From contig CAMORO010000014.1 in the NCBI GenBank assembly GCA_946623875.1, forward strand, positions 1 through 42,395: a stretch of DNA of 42,395 bases, in the 5' to 3' direction. The notes under the pieces are model-generated. The model was not told where the DNA came from, ran no database searches, and was given only the letters and a program-made list of their open reading frames with translations. Positions 17,276 through 27,086 of this stretch are shown piece by piece. Position 1 is the first letter of the stretch, and the number at the start of each line of letters is the position of its first letter. A program made the position numbers and the translations under genes. The stretch comes from an uncultured Lachnospiraceae bacterium (GTDB lineage: Bacteria; Bacillota; Clostridia; Lachnospirales; Lachnospiraceae).

Positions 17276-18178
17276 CTAATCCTTCAACAGCCATCCGAAC
17301 AGACCCCGGAACAATGCTTTTGCATATACTATATACGCACCTGCCATATCCTTTATCACCACAGATTTTGAATCAACAGGGGTAAAATAAAAAAGACAGC
17401 TTGTAAATGCTCTCATTTTCTGCCAGGAACGGTTCAGCCTGTCATAGGGAACCGTTGCAACTCTGCCCCAGGTGGTAAGTTTTATAAGAGGAGATTCACC
17501 GTCTTTACCTTCAACTATTCCGGTTATGGTCATGAAATGTGATCTTACGCCTTTCCTGCTGTCATATCCGTCCTTCAGCTCACCGCTTTTTCCGTTATAC
17601 ATTTTCAGAGGATGTCTGTTAAGTGATGTAAGGATCACCACACTTCCGCTGTTTTTCAGACCGTCCCTGATAAAATCAAGACCTCTGTCATATGAACAAA
17701 AAGCTGTTGGCATCGCATTTACATGAAGAAAAAGACCCTGACTTCTGCAGTATCTGAGCATTCCGGTTATGAATCCGCTCAGACTGAGTCCGAAACTTGA
17801 GGGAATCACCTTAAATACCTTGTTTGTGCGTGCGGTCCCGTCATATATCTTTCGGATAAAAGGTACCTCTGCCACGAGCATTTTCCTGTAAATACCGCTC
17901 ATCAGGTATACAAATTCATCCTTATACAGAGTCTCGTCTTTAAGCCTTCTTAAATCCCGGGAAACCTTTTTATCATCAAAAAATTCAGGATATTTGTACG
18001 CCAGACTCCTGAGCATATTCAGGCCCGCGACGGAACCGCAGCCGGCAAATGCCCTGGTGTTTGAACTGTACCATCCCTGGTCTCCTCCGTAATATACTCC
18101 TCCTGAAGCTCTGTCTGTTATAAACAAAGGATCTTTTTTCCCATTATGTACTTTCTCACTGTCTTTTGCTGTCTGCAT
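17276..18178 (-). CDS. Probable papain-fold / C39-like cysteine peptidase-like protein
   Basis: No family is recognised with certainty. The 300-residue product shows a pattern typical of C39-like and related papain-fold enzymes: an early cysteine in FAGCGSVAGLNMLRSL (C47), a late histidine in RSHFMTITGIVEG (H214) and a following LTTWGR (235-239), matching the usual Cys...His...(S/N)WG order. The C-terminus has a mildly hydrophobic amphipathic stretch (AYIVYAKALFRGLFGWLL). No signal peptide is seen. The ATG lacks a good ribosome site (ACGGAA, distant), so the start is uncertain. It follows the hybrid kinase by 39 bp and is the last gene of the probable pncB-ileS-glgP-kinase operon; a hairpin follows its stop. 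Confidence 0.6.
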   Translation of the reverse strand: MQTAKDSEKVHNGKKDPLFITDRASGGVYYGGDQGWYSSNTRAFAGCGSVAGLNMLRSLAYKYPEFFDDKKVSRDLRRLKDETLYKDEFVYLMSGIYRKMLVAEVPFIRKIYDGTARTNKVFKVIPSSFGLSLSGFITGMLRYCRSQGLFLHVNAMPTAFCSYDRGLDFIRDGLKNSGSVVILTSLNRHPLKMYNGKSGELKDGYDSRKGVRSHFMTITGIVEGKDGESPLIKLTTWGRVATVPYDRLNRSWQKMRAFTSCLFYFTPVDSKSVVIKDMAGAYIVYAKALFRGLFGWLLKD

Positions 18179-18217
18179 CTAATTTAATATATTCCGTGCA
18201 TGAACTCGAAAGAATAT

Positions 18218-21200
18218 CTAGGTTTTTATTAGCTTCTGAAGGGTCTCCAGCAGTAAATCCGGTTCCACAGGCTTGCTTAAGTGAGCATTTAACCCTGCCT
18301 GAAGGCTCTGTTGTACATCCTCATCAAACGCATTGGCCGTAAGAGCGATTATCGGTATAGTCAAAGCATCCTTATGAGATGAAGCCCGTATTGTCCTGCC
18401 GGCAGTCAGTCCATTCATTTTGGGCATTCTTATATCCATAAGTATAGCGTCATAGTATCCCGGCTCAGATTCTTCAAACATCTTAACCGCTTCCTCGCCA
18501 TTCGTGGCATGATCTGTATGAATACCCCACATGGACATTATGTTTGTCATTATCTCCGCATTTATCTCCATATCCTCTGCCATCAGTATACGCTTACCTT
18601 CAAGACTATCTTCCTTCACCTCGTTCTCGGCATTTGTTCTTCTTTTTTTCAATACATCCTTAAGTTCACGGATCAGATCTTCAAGCTGAATGGGTTTGGC
18701 TACGAAACTGTCCACTCCTGCTGACATTGCTTCATCATAAATGTTATCATGATCATATGCCGTAATAATTATGATAGCAGTCTCTTTCCCGATAAATGAA
18801 CGGATCTGTCTGGTCGCTTCGATTCCATCCATCTGAGGCATTTTCCAGTCCATGATGATCAGATTGAACGGCTCCTGTCTGGCCTGATTTATCTTGATAA
18901 GATCTATCGCCTCCTGTCCCGAGCTGACGGTATATGCATTAATCCCGCCTTTTGACAGCACTAGCTTCGCCTGATCGCAGGCTATCGGATCATCATCCAC
19001 CACAAGAACCTTCATATTTTGAGGAACGATCTCTATACTGTCCGGGTTATCCGATTTCTTCCTGTCGGAATCAAGCAGTGTTACACTTACGACAAAGGTT
19101 GTTCCCTTGTTCTTTTCACTTTTAACACTGATCTCACCGTTCATCATCTCGACAATTCTTTTTGTTATAGCCATGCCAAGACCGGTGCTTCCGTATTTAT
19201 TTGATGTTTCCGATCCCTCCTGACTGAATGTATCGAACAGCTTCGGAAGATATTCCTCACTCATACCCACACCGGTATCGTTTACCCTGAACTGAAGAGT
19301 CGACCTGCCATGAAAACCGCCGCTTTTACTTACGTTAAGCTCAACTCTTCCACCTTCCGGCGTGAACTTCACGGCATTACCGAGAATGTTAATAAGTATC
19401 TGGGAAATCTTGGTCCTGTCACCTATGTAATAATCTTCAACATTATCATCTATACTGCTGCTGTACGTCAGCCCTTTCTCCTGACACTGGCTTTTGAAGA
19501 TCATATTTATCTGATCTGTCATTTCAAAAAAAGCGAATTCCTCTTCCTTAAGAGTTACTGTTCCCGACTCTATCCTTGACATATCAAGGATATCGTTTAT
19601 CAGTCCCTGCAGGTGCTTGGCGCTGCTTCCGATCTTCTCCAGATAATCCTTTGTTGTCTCCGGCAATCCGGGATCGTTCAGGGCAAGAGCATCCAGTCCT
19701 ATTATTGCGTTCATGGGCGTACGTATCTCATGACTCATATTCGAAAGGAAATTTGTCTTTGCCTTGCTCGCGGCTTCCGCTGTCTTTAAAGCGTCACCGA
19801 GTGCCTGACTCTTCGAGAGGGAATCCCTCATTTCCTCATCAATGTCGGTAAATCCGACACCGACCACTCTTATGGTCTTATCTTCATTGTCTCTGCCGTT
19901 GTTTACATCTGCCATACGAAGCATCTCATAGGTTTCGGTATTATCTTTCTTTACCAGATAACGGCAGGATATGATCGTGCTGTTATTTAGATGGGCACGT
20001 ATGTTTTCGGGTTTGATGAATTCGAGGAACTGCTCCCGGTAATCTTCTGTTATATATTTATTGGCGTATTGAGTAAATAATTCACCAAATGAAAAAGCTT
20101 CATCCTTGGGGAAATGTGTATCGGAAACATCGTTTCTGAAACAGATCGCCTGATCCTCATCCAGATTTACGTAGTACACGCTTCTGTAATCGGCTGCAAG
20201 TGCTGTGAACATGCTGTCAAGCTGAGATCTTTTTTTCTCATTTTTCAACAGCTCATCCTGCAGAGCGACACGCTCCTCCAGCTCCTGCTGCATCATTTCC
20301 GATGTTTCTTTTTCAAATGCGAGCTTTGATGATTTCCTGAACTGTATGATCATCGTGGTGAAGACCATGATCATGACAAACGCTATGATCACCGACATTA
20401 TCAGACTTCTCATTACGATACCGTCTGAAATAGCATCGATCTGTTCGCCGATCACACTCTCTCTTATCAGATATGTAAGCATCCAATCCGTATTCCGGAT
20501 CGGAACATAATACAGGGTCTCACTGATAGTTCCGTATGTAAAAGAGATGACTCCTCTTTTGCCCTGTAAAAAATCGGAACGCAGTTCTTCAACGCTGTAA
20601 CCGTCTTCATACAGTGCCTGCTCCATTGCCAGCAGAAGGTTGTCCTCGCTGGCAAGTCCGCCAAGCACCATATTGGTCAGGGAATAGCCGTCCCGGGTAT
20701 ATATATTGCAAAAAGTCGTGTTATTGGTTCCGGACTGGAAGGATATGTTCTCAAGCATCTGATCCATATTCATTTCCATGAAACAGACAACCAGATGATG
20801 TCCGTTAAACGGAAGCCTGTCCGTCGGCACGGCTATAACTATTTTTATATTTTCACCGGAGGCTGATCTGACCGAAATCTCCGGCGCGGAAAGAGTCCTG
20901 TAATCGAAATCATACTGATCAATGTCTGTCCTTGTGCCTCTGGATGTATAGATCAATCCATCTTCGTCAACAAAAGCAAACTTATCGATCCCGTAGAGCT
21001 GTTTCATGCGCAACTGGTATTCCTGCAGACTCTCTACGGTACTCAGATCATCCTGTGTCAGCAACCCTATCGCCACATCCATATCACCGATATAGTCATT
21101 TAAGGTTGAATTAAGTACCTGTTCCCTTCTTCCTGCAAGCTCATCCAGATAGATAAGGCTTACATTACGGACAGCCTGTTTTGTATCACGGCTTGCATAC

Positions 21201-21298
21201 CTTCCCGTGAAAAGTGTGCCTACTATCAGCAGGACCACCACAAAAATACTGCCCGCAACAGCCTCAGCCATTATATTTCGATTACCTGAATTCTTCAT
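18218..21298 (-). CDS. Hybrid sensor histidine kinase with two receiver domains
   Basis: Membrane sensor kinase of 1026 residues. A transmembrane helix (about 12-32) and another (about 297-319) flank an extracytoplasmic Cache-like sensor. A coiled coil and a PAS-like region (about 360-490) follow. Then come HisKA with phospho-acceptor H523 (NMSHEIRTPMNAIIG), HATPase (NILGNAVKFTPEGG, NDTGVGMS, YGSTGLGMAI), receiver 1 (VVDDDP, D817 in MDWKMPQMDG) and receiver 2 (AEDMEIN, D955 in MDIRMPKMNG). All phospho-relay residues are present except an HPt domain, so a separate phosphotransfer protein would be needed. The ATG is 2 bp after the glgP stop, with AGGAAA at the end of glgP, implying coupled translation. 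The ligand is unknown; coupling to glycogen phosphorylase hints at a carbon or energy signal. Confidence 0.95.
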   Translation of the reverse strand: MKNSGNRNIMAEAVAGSIFVVVLLIVGTLFTGRYASRDTKQAVRNVSLIYLDELAGRREQVLNSTLNDYIGDMDVAIGLLTQDDLSTVESLQEYQLRMKQLYGIDKFAFVDEDGLIYTSRGTRTDIDQYDFDYRTLSAPEISVRSASGENIKIVIAVPTDRLPFNGHHLVVCFMEMNMDQMLENISFQSGTNNTTFCNIYTRDGYSLTNMVLGGLASEDNLLLAMEQALYEDGYSVEELRSDFLQGKRGVISFTYGTISETLYYVPIRNTDWMLTYLIRESVIGEQIDAISDGIVMRSLIMSVIIAFVMIMVFTTMIIQFRKSSKLAFEKETSEMMQQELEERVALQDELLKNEKKRSQLDSMFTALAADYRSVYYVNLDEDQAICFRNDVSDTHFPKDEAFSFGELFTQYANKYITEDYREQFLEFIKPENIRAHLNNSTIISCRYLVKKDNTETYEMLRMADVNNGRDNEDKTIRVVGVGFTDIDEEMRDSLSKSQALGDALKTAEAASKAKTNFLSNMSHEIRTPMNAIIGLDALALNDPGLPETTKDYLEKIGSSAKHLQGLINDILDMSRIESGTVTLKEEEFAFFEMTDQINMIFKSQCQEKGLTYSSSIDDNVEDYYIGDRTKISQILINILGNAVKFTPEGGRVELNVSKSGGFHGRSTLQFRVNDTGVGMSEEYLPKLFDTFSQEGSETSNKYGSTGLGMAITKRIVEMMNGEISVKSEKNKGTTFVVSVTLLDSDRKKSDNPDSIEIVPQNMKVLVVDDDPIACDQAKLVLSKGGINAYTVSSGQEAIDLIKINQARQEPFNLIIMDWKMPQMDGIEATRQIRSFIGKETAIIIITAYDHDNIYDEAMSAGVDSFVAKPIQLEDLIRELKDVLKKRRTNAENEVKEDSLEGKRILMAEDMEINAEIMTNIMSMWGIHTDHATNGEEAVKMFEESEPGYYDAILMDIRMPKMNGLTAGRTIRASSHKDALTIPIIALTANAFDEDVQQSLQAGLNAHLSKPVEPDLLLETLQKLIKT

Positions 21299-21300
21299 TA

Positions 21301-23775
21301 CTATTTCCTGAGAGTTACCTTATCAAGATGCCATATCTCATCCACGTACTGCTGTATTGTACGGTCTGATGTAAACTTACCGGAGCAGGCTGTGTTAAGT
21401 ATTGCCATCTTTGCCCATCTCTTTTCATCCCTGTAGGCTTCCTCAACTCTTTTCTGCGCTTCCGCGTATGGTTTGAAATCCTTAAGAATGAAATAGGTAT
21501 CCGCCCTTGAAGATACCTGCGTATTAAGCAGTGAATTGTACAGATCCCTGAACAACTCGGGATCGTTCGGGCAGTAATATCCGTTAATAAGCTGCATAAG
21601 TACCTTACGGATATCCGGATCATTGTTGAATATCTCCTGAGGATTATATCCGCCGCGGTTTTCGTAATTGATCACTTCTTCCGAAGAAAGACCAAAGATA
21701 AAGGCATTGTCCTTTCCTACCTCTTCAACTATCTCAACATTGGCTCCGTCCATTGTTCCAAGAGTAACCGCTCCGTTAAGCATGAACTTCATGTTACCTG
21801 TTCCGGAAGCCTCCTTACTTGCCGTTGATATCTGCTCGGAAACATCGGCTGCCGCAAATATAAGCTCGGCATTTGATACTCTGTAATCCTCTATAAATAC
21901 GACCTTGATCTTACCGTCTATGGAAGCATCATTGTTAATAACATCCGCAACCGTGTTTATAAGCTTGATTGTGAGCTTTGCCGTCCTGTAGCCTGCTGCC
22001 GCCTTCGCTCCGAAGATAAATGTCCTCGGATAGAATTCCATCTCGGGATGCTCCTTAAGCTCATTGTACAGATACATGATATGAAGGATGTTGAGCAGCT
22101 GTCTCTTGTATTCGTGAAGTCTCTTTACCTGAACATCAAAGATCGATCTGGGATCAACCTCAATACCGTTATTCTCAAGTATGTACTTGGCAAGACGAAC
22201 CTTGTTCTGATACTTGATGTTCATGAACTCCTGCTGAGCCTTTTCATCATCGGCAAATACCTTGATCTTATTGATCTTGGGCAGATTGGTTATCCAGTCA
22301 TCTCCCACTTTTGCGGTAACCCACTCTGCAAGAAGCGGATTGCCATGAAGGAGGAAACGTCTCTGAGTGATACCGTTTGTCTTGTTGTTGAACTTCTCGG
22401 GCATCATCTCATAGAAATCCTTAAGCTCCTGATTCTTAAGGATCTCTGTATGAAGCCTTGCAACGCCGTTAACAGAGAAGCCTGCGCAGATGGCAAGGTG
22501 AGCCATCTTAACCTGCCCGTCATAGATGATCGCCATCTTGCGGACCTTCTCCTCGTTTCCGGGATATTTAGCCCTTATCTGATCGATAAACCTTCTGTTT
22601 ATCTCTTCTATTATCTGATAGATCCTGGGAAGCAGCCTTGAGAAAAGCTCGATTGGCCATTTCTCCAATGCTTCCGACATGATCGTATGGTTCGTATATG
22701 CACAACACTTCGTGGTCACTGCCCATGCAGCATCCCATCCGAGATTATGCTCATCCATAAGTATACGCATAAGTTCTGCTACCGTTACTGTGGGATGCGT
22801 ATCATTAAGCTGGAAGACAACCTTCTCATGAAGCTTTTTAACATCATCATGTGTACGCATGTATTTGGCAACAGCTTCCTGAATGCTGGCAGAGATGAAG
22901 AAATACTGCTGTTTAAGCCTTAATTCCTTGCCTGCATAATGGTTATCGTTGGGATAGAGTACTTCACAGATGTTCTTGGCAAGATTCTCCTGCTCTACCG
23001 CCATCTTATAATCACCCTTGTCAAAGGAATCGAGCTGGAAACACTCAATAGGCTGTGCATCCCAGATCCTTAAGGTGTTTACTATTCTGTTACCGTATCC
23101 TACAACAGGAAGATCATAGGGTATAGCCTGTACCGACTGGTATCCTTCCTGTGAGAAGTGGCTCTCGCCGTTTTCATCAACATCCACCTTCACATAGCCG
23201 CCGAACTTAACGATCTTGGCATATTCGGGACGGCGAAGTTCGAAGGGATTGCCGTCCTTAAGCCAGTTATCCGGAACCTCAAGCTGATATCCGTCCCTTA
23301 TCTCCTGCTTAAAGAAACCGTAACGGTATCTTATTCCACAGCCGTAAGCACTGTACCCGAGAGTAGCAAGTGAATCCAAAAAGCAGGCAGCCAGACGTCC
23401 GAGACCACCGTTTCCGAGAGCCGCATCCCTCTCCTGATCCTCAACCGCGTTAAGGTCTATTCCCAGTTCATCAAGAGCCTGTGCCACCTCTCCGTACTCC
23501 CTTAAGTTTATAAGGCTGTTTCCGAGGGCACGTCCCATAAGGAACTCCATCGACAGATAATAGACAGTCTTGGGATCCTTCTTCTCATATGCCTTTTGGG
23601 TATCCATCCAGTTATCAATGATCGTATCCTTTACCGCATAGCAGACTGCCTGAAATATCTGCTGATCCGTTGCCTCTTCCAGTGTCTTTCTGTAAAGAGT
23701 CTTTACGTTGTCCTTGACAACCTTCTTGAATGCTTCCTTGTCGAATTGCTGCTGTTGCTTCTTAACCAAACTCAT
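21301..23775 (-). CDS. glgP: Glycogen/maltodextrin phosphorylase
   Basis: Phosphorolyses alpha-1,4-glucans to glucose 1-phosphate with pyridoxal phosphate. The 824-residue length is normal. Family stretches are YYLSMEFLMGRALGNSLINL, ALGNGGLGRLAACFLDSLA, VFQLNDTHPTVTVAELMRI and the PLP-lysine region EASGTGNMKFMLNGAVTLGT. Odd point: AGGAGG ends only 2 nt before the ATG at 23775, too close for efficient initiation, while the in-frame TTG at 23769 (codon 3) is 8 nt away; either could be used. Only 44 bp separate it from ileS, and 2 bp from the downstream kinase, so it lies within an operon. No other glycogen genes are nearby. Confidence 0.96.
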   Translation of the reverse strand: MSLVKKQQQQFDKEAFKKVVKDNVKTLYRKTLEEATDQQIFQAVCYAVKDTIIDNWMDTQKAYEKKDPKTVYYLSMEFLMGRALGNSLINLREYGEVAQALDELGIDLNAVEDQERDAALGNGGLGRLAACFLDSLATLGYSAYGCGIRYRYGFFKQEIRDGYQLEVPDNWLKDGNPFELRRPEYAKIVKFGGYVKVDVDENGESHFSQEGYQSVQAIPYDLPVVGYGNRIVNTLRIWDAQPIECFQLDSFDKGDYKMAVEQENLAKNICEVLYPNDNHYAGKELRLKQQYFFISASIQEAVAKYMRTHDDVKKLHEKVVFQLNDTHPTVTVAELMRILMDEHNLGWDAAWAVTTKCCAYTNHTIMSEALEKWPIELFSRLLPRIYQIIEEINRRFIDQIRAKYPGNEEKVRKMAIIYDGQVKMAHLAICAGFSVNGVARLHTEILKNQELKDFYEMMPEKFNNKTNGITQRRFLLHGNPLLAEWVTAKVGDDWITNLPKINKIKVFADDEKAQQEFMNIKYQNKVRLAKYILENNGIEVDPRSIFDVQVKRLHEYKRQLLNILHIMYLYNELKEHPEMEFYPRTFIFGAKAAAGYRTAKLTIKLINTVADVINNDASIDGKIKVVFIEDYRVSNAELIFAAADVSEQISTASKEASGTGNMKFMLNGAVTLGTMDGANVEIVEEVGKDNAFIFGLSSEEVINYENRGGYNPQEIFNNDPDIRKVLMQLINGYYCPNDPELFRDLYNSLLNTQVSSRADTYFILKDFKPYAEAQKRVEEAYRDEKRWAKMAILNTACSGKFTSDRTIQQYVDEIWHLDKVTLRK

Positions 23776-23819
23776 ACCCTCCTATAATATATTAATCAAT
23801 TAGTACCTCAAATATACTC

Positions 23820-26800
23820 CTAAAGCCTTTTCACACCGAGAGTCACCTTCTCGCCGTTTATATCCCAGTCCTTTACATAACCGTCTGCCGAATCATATTC
23901 AATATCATCAGCCAGGACATCATGTTTGATATCCTCTTTGTTGGACTCCATGATACCCTTAAGCTTGTCATTGTCCTTTGCATAAACAACGATCTTATCC
24001 ATAACCTCGAAGCCGGCTTCCTTACGCATTGTCTGGATCTTGCTGATAAGCTCACGGACAAAGCCCTCTTCAATAAGTTCAGGTGTCAGATTGGTATCAA
24101 GGACAACCGTCATCTTATTGTCGCTCTCCGATACGAAACCGTCCTTCTGCACGGTCTCGATAAGCAGATCTTCCTTTGATAATACAACCTCTTCGCCGTT
24201 TATGTCAAACTTAAGAGCGCCTTCGCTGTTAAGCGTATTCATTGCCAAATTGCCGTCAAGCTCTGCCAGCTTCTGCCTGATACCTCCTATCAGCTTGCCG
24301 TACTTTGGTCCCACGGTCTTAAGCTGCGGCTTAAACGCATATCCTGTATAATCGCTTACATCATCCCTGAATTCAACGGTCTTTACATTAAGTTCGTCCT
24401 CGATTATCTCCTTATAGAATTCAGATAAGTTAAAGTCAGCCTTGACAAGCATCTTTCCTATCGGCTGTCTGTTCTTTATATTACATGCATTCCTGCAGGC
24501 ACGTCCCATGACTACGGTCTTAAGCACCGCGTCCATGTTGGCCTCAAGCTCCCTGTCGATAAAGGCTTCGTTAACCTCCGGAAAATCACACAGATGTATA
24601 CTCTCGGGAGCATCCTTATCAATGTTTCTTACAAGGTTCTGATATATCTGCTCAGTCATGAAAGGTATCATCGGAGCCGCTGCCTTACTGATAGTCACAA
24701 GTGATGTATACAATGTCATGTAAGCACTTATCTTATCCTGTTCCATTCCTTTGGCCCAGAAACGCTCACGGCAGCGCCTTACATACCAGTTGGACAGATC
24801 ATCAACGAACTCGGCAAGTGCCCTGGCAGCCTCGGGGATCCTGTAATTAAAGAGGTTATCATCCACCTCGCCGACTACCGTATTGAGCTTACTCAGGATC
24901 CATTTGTCCATTACGGTAAGCTTATCTTCTTCGAGCTTATATTTACTTGCATCAAAATCATCTATATTTGCATAGAGTACAAAGAAAGCATATGTATTCC
25001 ACAGTGTACCCATGAACTTACGCTGTCCTTCCATAACCGCCTTGTCATGGAAACGGTTCGGAAGCCACGGAGCCGAATTGATGTAGAAATACCAGCGTAT
25101 CGCATCAGCACCCATTGTCCTTAGCGCCTCGAAGGGATCAACGGCATTTCCCTTGGATTTGCTCATCTTATTTCCGTTCTCATCCAGTACAAGCCCGAGA
25201 ACTATGACATTCTCATACGGTGACTTGTTAAACAGTAACGTTGATTCAGCCATAAGAGAATAGAACCATCCCCTTGTCTGATCCACGGCTTCTGAAATAA
25301 ACTGTGCCGGGAACTGTGCTTCGAACAGCTCCTTATTCTCGAAAGGATAGTGATGCTGGGCAAAAGGCATGGCTCCCGAATCAAACCAGCAGTCTATGAC
25401 CTCAGGTACTCTTGACATTTCCTTTCCGCAGTCCGGACACTTGCACTTAATCTCATCAATATACGGTCTGTGAAGCTCAACGGTAAGTGCCTCCTCAAGA
25501 CCCGAAGCTTCCTTAAGCTCTTCTCTTGAACCTATGCAAAGCTGCTTGCCGCAGTCCGGGCATTCCCAGACATTAAGGGGTGTTCCCCAGTAACGGTTAC
25601 GAGAGATACCCCAGTCCTGTATATTCTCAAGCCAGTTACCGAAACGTCCCTCACCTATCGAAGGCGGTATCCAGTTAACGGTCTTATTGTTTGCTACAAG
25701 CTCATCCCTCACCTCTGTCATCTTAATGAACCAGGATTCCCTTGCATAATAAAGAAGCGGCGTATCACATCTCCAGCAATGCGGATAATCATGCTCAACC
25801 TTGGGAGCGGCAAAAAGAAGACCCCTCTTGTCAAGCTCCTTTAGTACCTCTCTGTCGCAATCTATGGCACCTGCTTCTATCTCGGACTTGGTAGGCTTAC
25901 ATCTCATTCCGGCAAACGGTGTCTCTGCCTTCATGATACCTCTTTCATCAACCATCTGTACAAACGGTGCGTCATACTTACGGCCGACTCTTGCATCATC
26001 TTCACCGAAGGCAGGTGCGATATGTACTATACCGGTACCGTCTGACATGGTTACATAATCGTCACAGTATATAAAGAATGCCTTCTTGTGCTGTTTATCC
26101 GCACTGTCCTTTGCGCACTGATAAAGTGGCTCATATTCTTTATATTCAAGGTCCTTTCCCTTATATGTTTCAAGTATTTCATAGGCGGGAGTACCTTCTT
26201 CACGCTCTATTAAGTTAAGTACAGTGTCCGCAAGCGCCTGTGCGAGGATATATACCTTGCCGTCTGCTGCCTTAACCTTTATATAGGTTTCCTCCGGATT
26301 TACGCACAGTGCGATATTGGATGCCAGCGTCCAGGGCGTAGTCGTCCATGCAAGGAAGTAGGCATCCTCATCTTTTATCTTAAACCGTACGATAGCGGTT
26401 CTTTCCTTAAGCGTTATATATCCCTGTGCAACCTCATGGGATGAAAGGGGCGTACCGCAGCGGGGGCAGTAAGGAACAATCTTAAAGCCCTTATACAGCA
26501 TTTTTTTGTCCCATATCTGCTTAAGTGCCCACCATTCGGACTCAATATAATCATCATGATATGTAACGTAGGGATCATCCATATCAGCCCAGAAGCCGAC
26601 CGTACCCGAGAAATCCTCCCACATACCCTTATACTGCCATACGGATTTCTTACATTCCTTTATAAAGGGATCCAGTCCGTATTCCTCGATCTGCTCCTTG
26701 CCGTCCAGTCCGAGACGTACTTCAACCTCAAGCTCTACAGGAAGTCCGTGAGTATCCCAGCCGGCCTTACGGGGTACATAGTAACCCTTCATAGTACGGT

Positions 26801-27011
26801 ATCTTGGGATCATATCCTTGATGACACGCGTAAGCACATGACCTATATGAGGCTTACCGTTAGCTGTAGGCGGACCGTCGTAGAAGGTATAGGTTTCCCC
26901 TTCCTTACGGTTCTCCATGCTTTTTCTGAAAATGTCATTGTCCGACCAGAACTTCTCGATCTCCTTCTCCCTCTCAACGAAGCTTAAATCTGTTGATACC
27001 TTGTTGTACAT
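23820..27011 (-). CDS. ileS: Isoleucyl-tRNA synthetase, type 2 (eukaryote-like)
   Basis: Charges tRNA-Ile and edits misactivated valine. The 1063-residue protein has the HIGH motif (H55-H58 in NGKPHIGHVL), GWDTHGLPVE, the editing domain (WTTTPWTL near 222-229, TGIVHIAPAFGEDD near 326-339) and KMSKS (615-619). CxxC pairs suited to zinc lie near 182-185, 484-487 and 523-528. The stretch around 140-200 (FWADMDDPYVTYHDDYIESE, PYCPRCGTPLSSHEVAQGY) is typical of type-2 IleRS. In the literature that type is associated with low sensitivity to mupirocin; this is inference for this gene. GAGG lies 8 nt before the ATG. It follows pncB by 75 bp, a gap that holds a dispersed repeat and is too short for a T-box. 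Confidence 0.97.
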   Translation of the reverse strand: MYNKVSTDLSFVEREKEIEKFWSDNDIFRKSMENRKEGETYTFYDGPPTANGKPHIGHVLTRVIKDMIPRYRTMKGYYVPRKAGWDTHGLPVELEVEVRLGLDGKEQIEEYGLDPFIKECKKSVWQYKGMWEDFSGTVGFWADMDDPYVTYHDDYIESEWWALKQIWDKKMLYKGFKIVPYCPRCGTPLSSHEVAQGYITLKERTAIVRFKIKDEDAYFLAWTTTPWTLASNIALCVNPEETYIKVKAADGKVYILAQALADTVLNLIEREEGTPAYEILETYKGKDLEYKEYEPLYQCAKDSADKQHKKAFFIYCDDYVTMSDGTGIVHIAPAFGEDDARVGRKYDAPFVQMVDERGIMKAETPFAGMRCKPTKSEIEAGAIDCDREVLKELDKRGLLFAAPKVEHDYPHCWRCDTPLLYYARESWFIKMTEVRDELVANNKTVNWIPPSIGEGRFGNWLENIQDWGISRNRYWGTPLNVWECPDCGKQLCIGSREELKEASGLEEALTVELHRPYIDEIKCKCPDCGKEMSRVPEVIDCWFDSGAMPFAQHHYPFENKELFEAQFPAQFISEAVDQTRGWFYSLMAESTLLFNKSPYENVIVLGLVLDENGNKMSKSKGNAVDPFEALRTMGADAIRWYFYINSAPWLPNRFHDKAVMEGQRKFMGTLWNTYAFFVLYANIDDFDASKYKLEEDKLTVMDKWILSKLNTVVGEVDDNLFNYRIPEAARALAEFVDDLSNWYVRRCRERFWAKGMEQDKISAYMTLYTSLVTISKAAAPMIPFMTEQIYQNLVRNIDKDAPESIHLCDFPEVNEAFIDRELEANMDAVLKTVVMGRACRNACNIKNRQPIGKMLVKADFNLSEFYKEIIEDELNVKTVEFRDDVSDYTGYAFKPQLKTVGPKYGKLIGGIRQKLAELDGNLAMNTLNSEGALKFDINGEEVVLSKEDLLIETVQKDGFVSESDNKMTVVLDTNLTPELIEEGFVRELISKIQTMRKEAGFEVMDKIVVYAKDNDKLKGIMESNKEDIKHDVLADDIEYDSADGYVKDWDINGEKVTLGVKRL

Positions 27012-27045
27012 CTTTCATCCTCTTTCTTATTTATAAAAGTAAAAT

Positions 27046-27079
27046 GTAACTATTCAAAACAGCACAAATTTTTAAAATA
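27046..27079 (-). repeat. Dispersed intergenic repeat, copy 2
   Basis: Between pncB and ileS. The minus strand reads TATTTTAAAAATTTGTGCTG then TTTTGAATAGTTAC. It matches copy 1 at 14814-14846 in sequence, orientation and distance to the next start codon (about 35 bp). The palindromic core is imperfect here. A weaker partial match, GCTCTGAATAGTTCG, occurs at 8534-8548. Confidence 0.6.
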
Positions 27080-27086
27080 TACTGTT

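Noticed and set aside
22048-22641. 197-codon open frame opposite glgP
   Set aside because: Antisense shadow of the phosphorylase; no ribosome site or recognisable domain.
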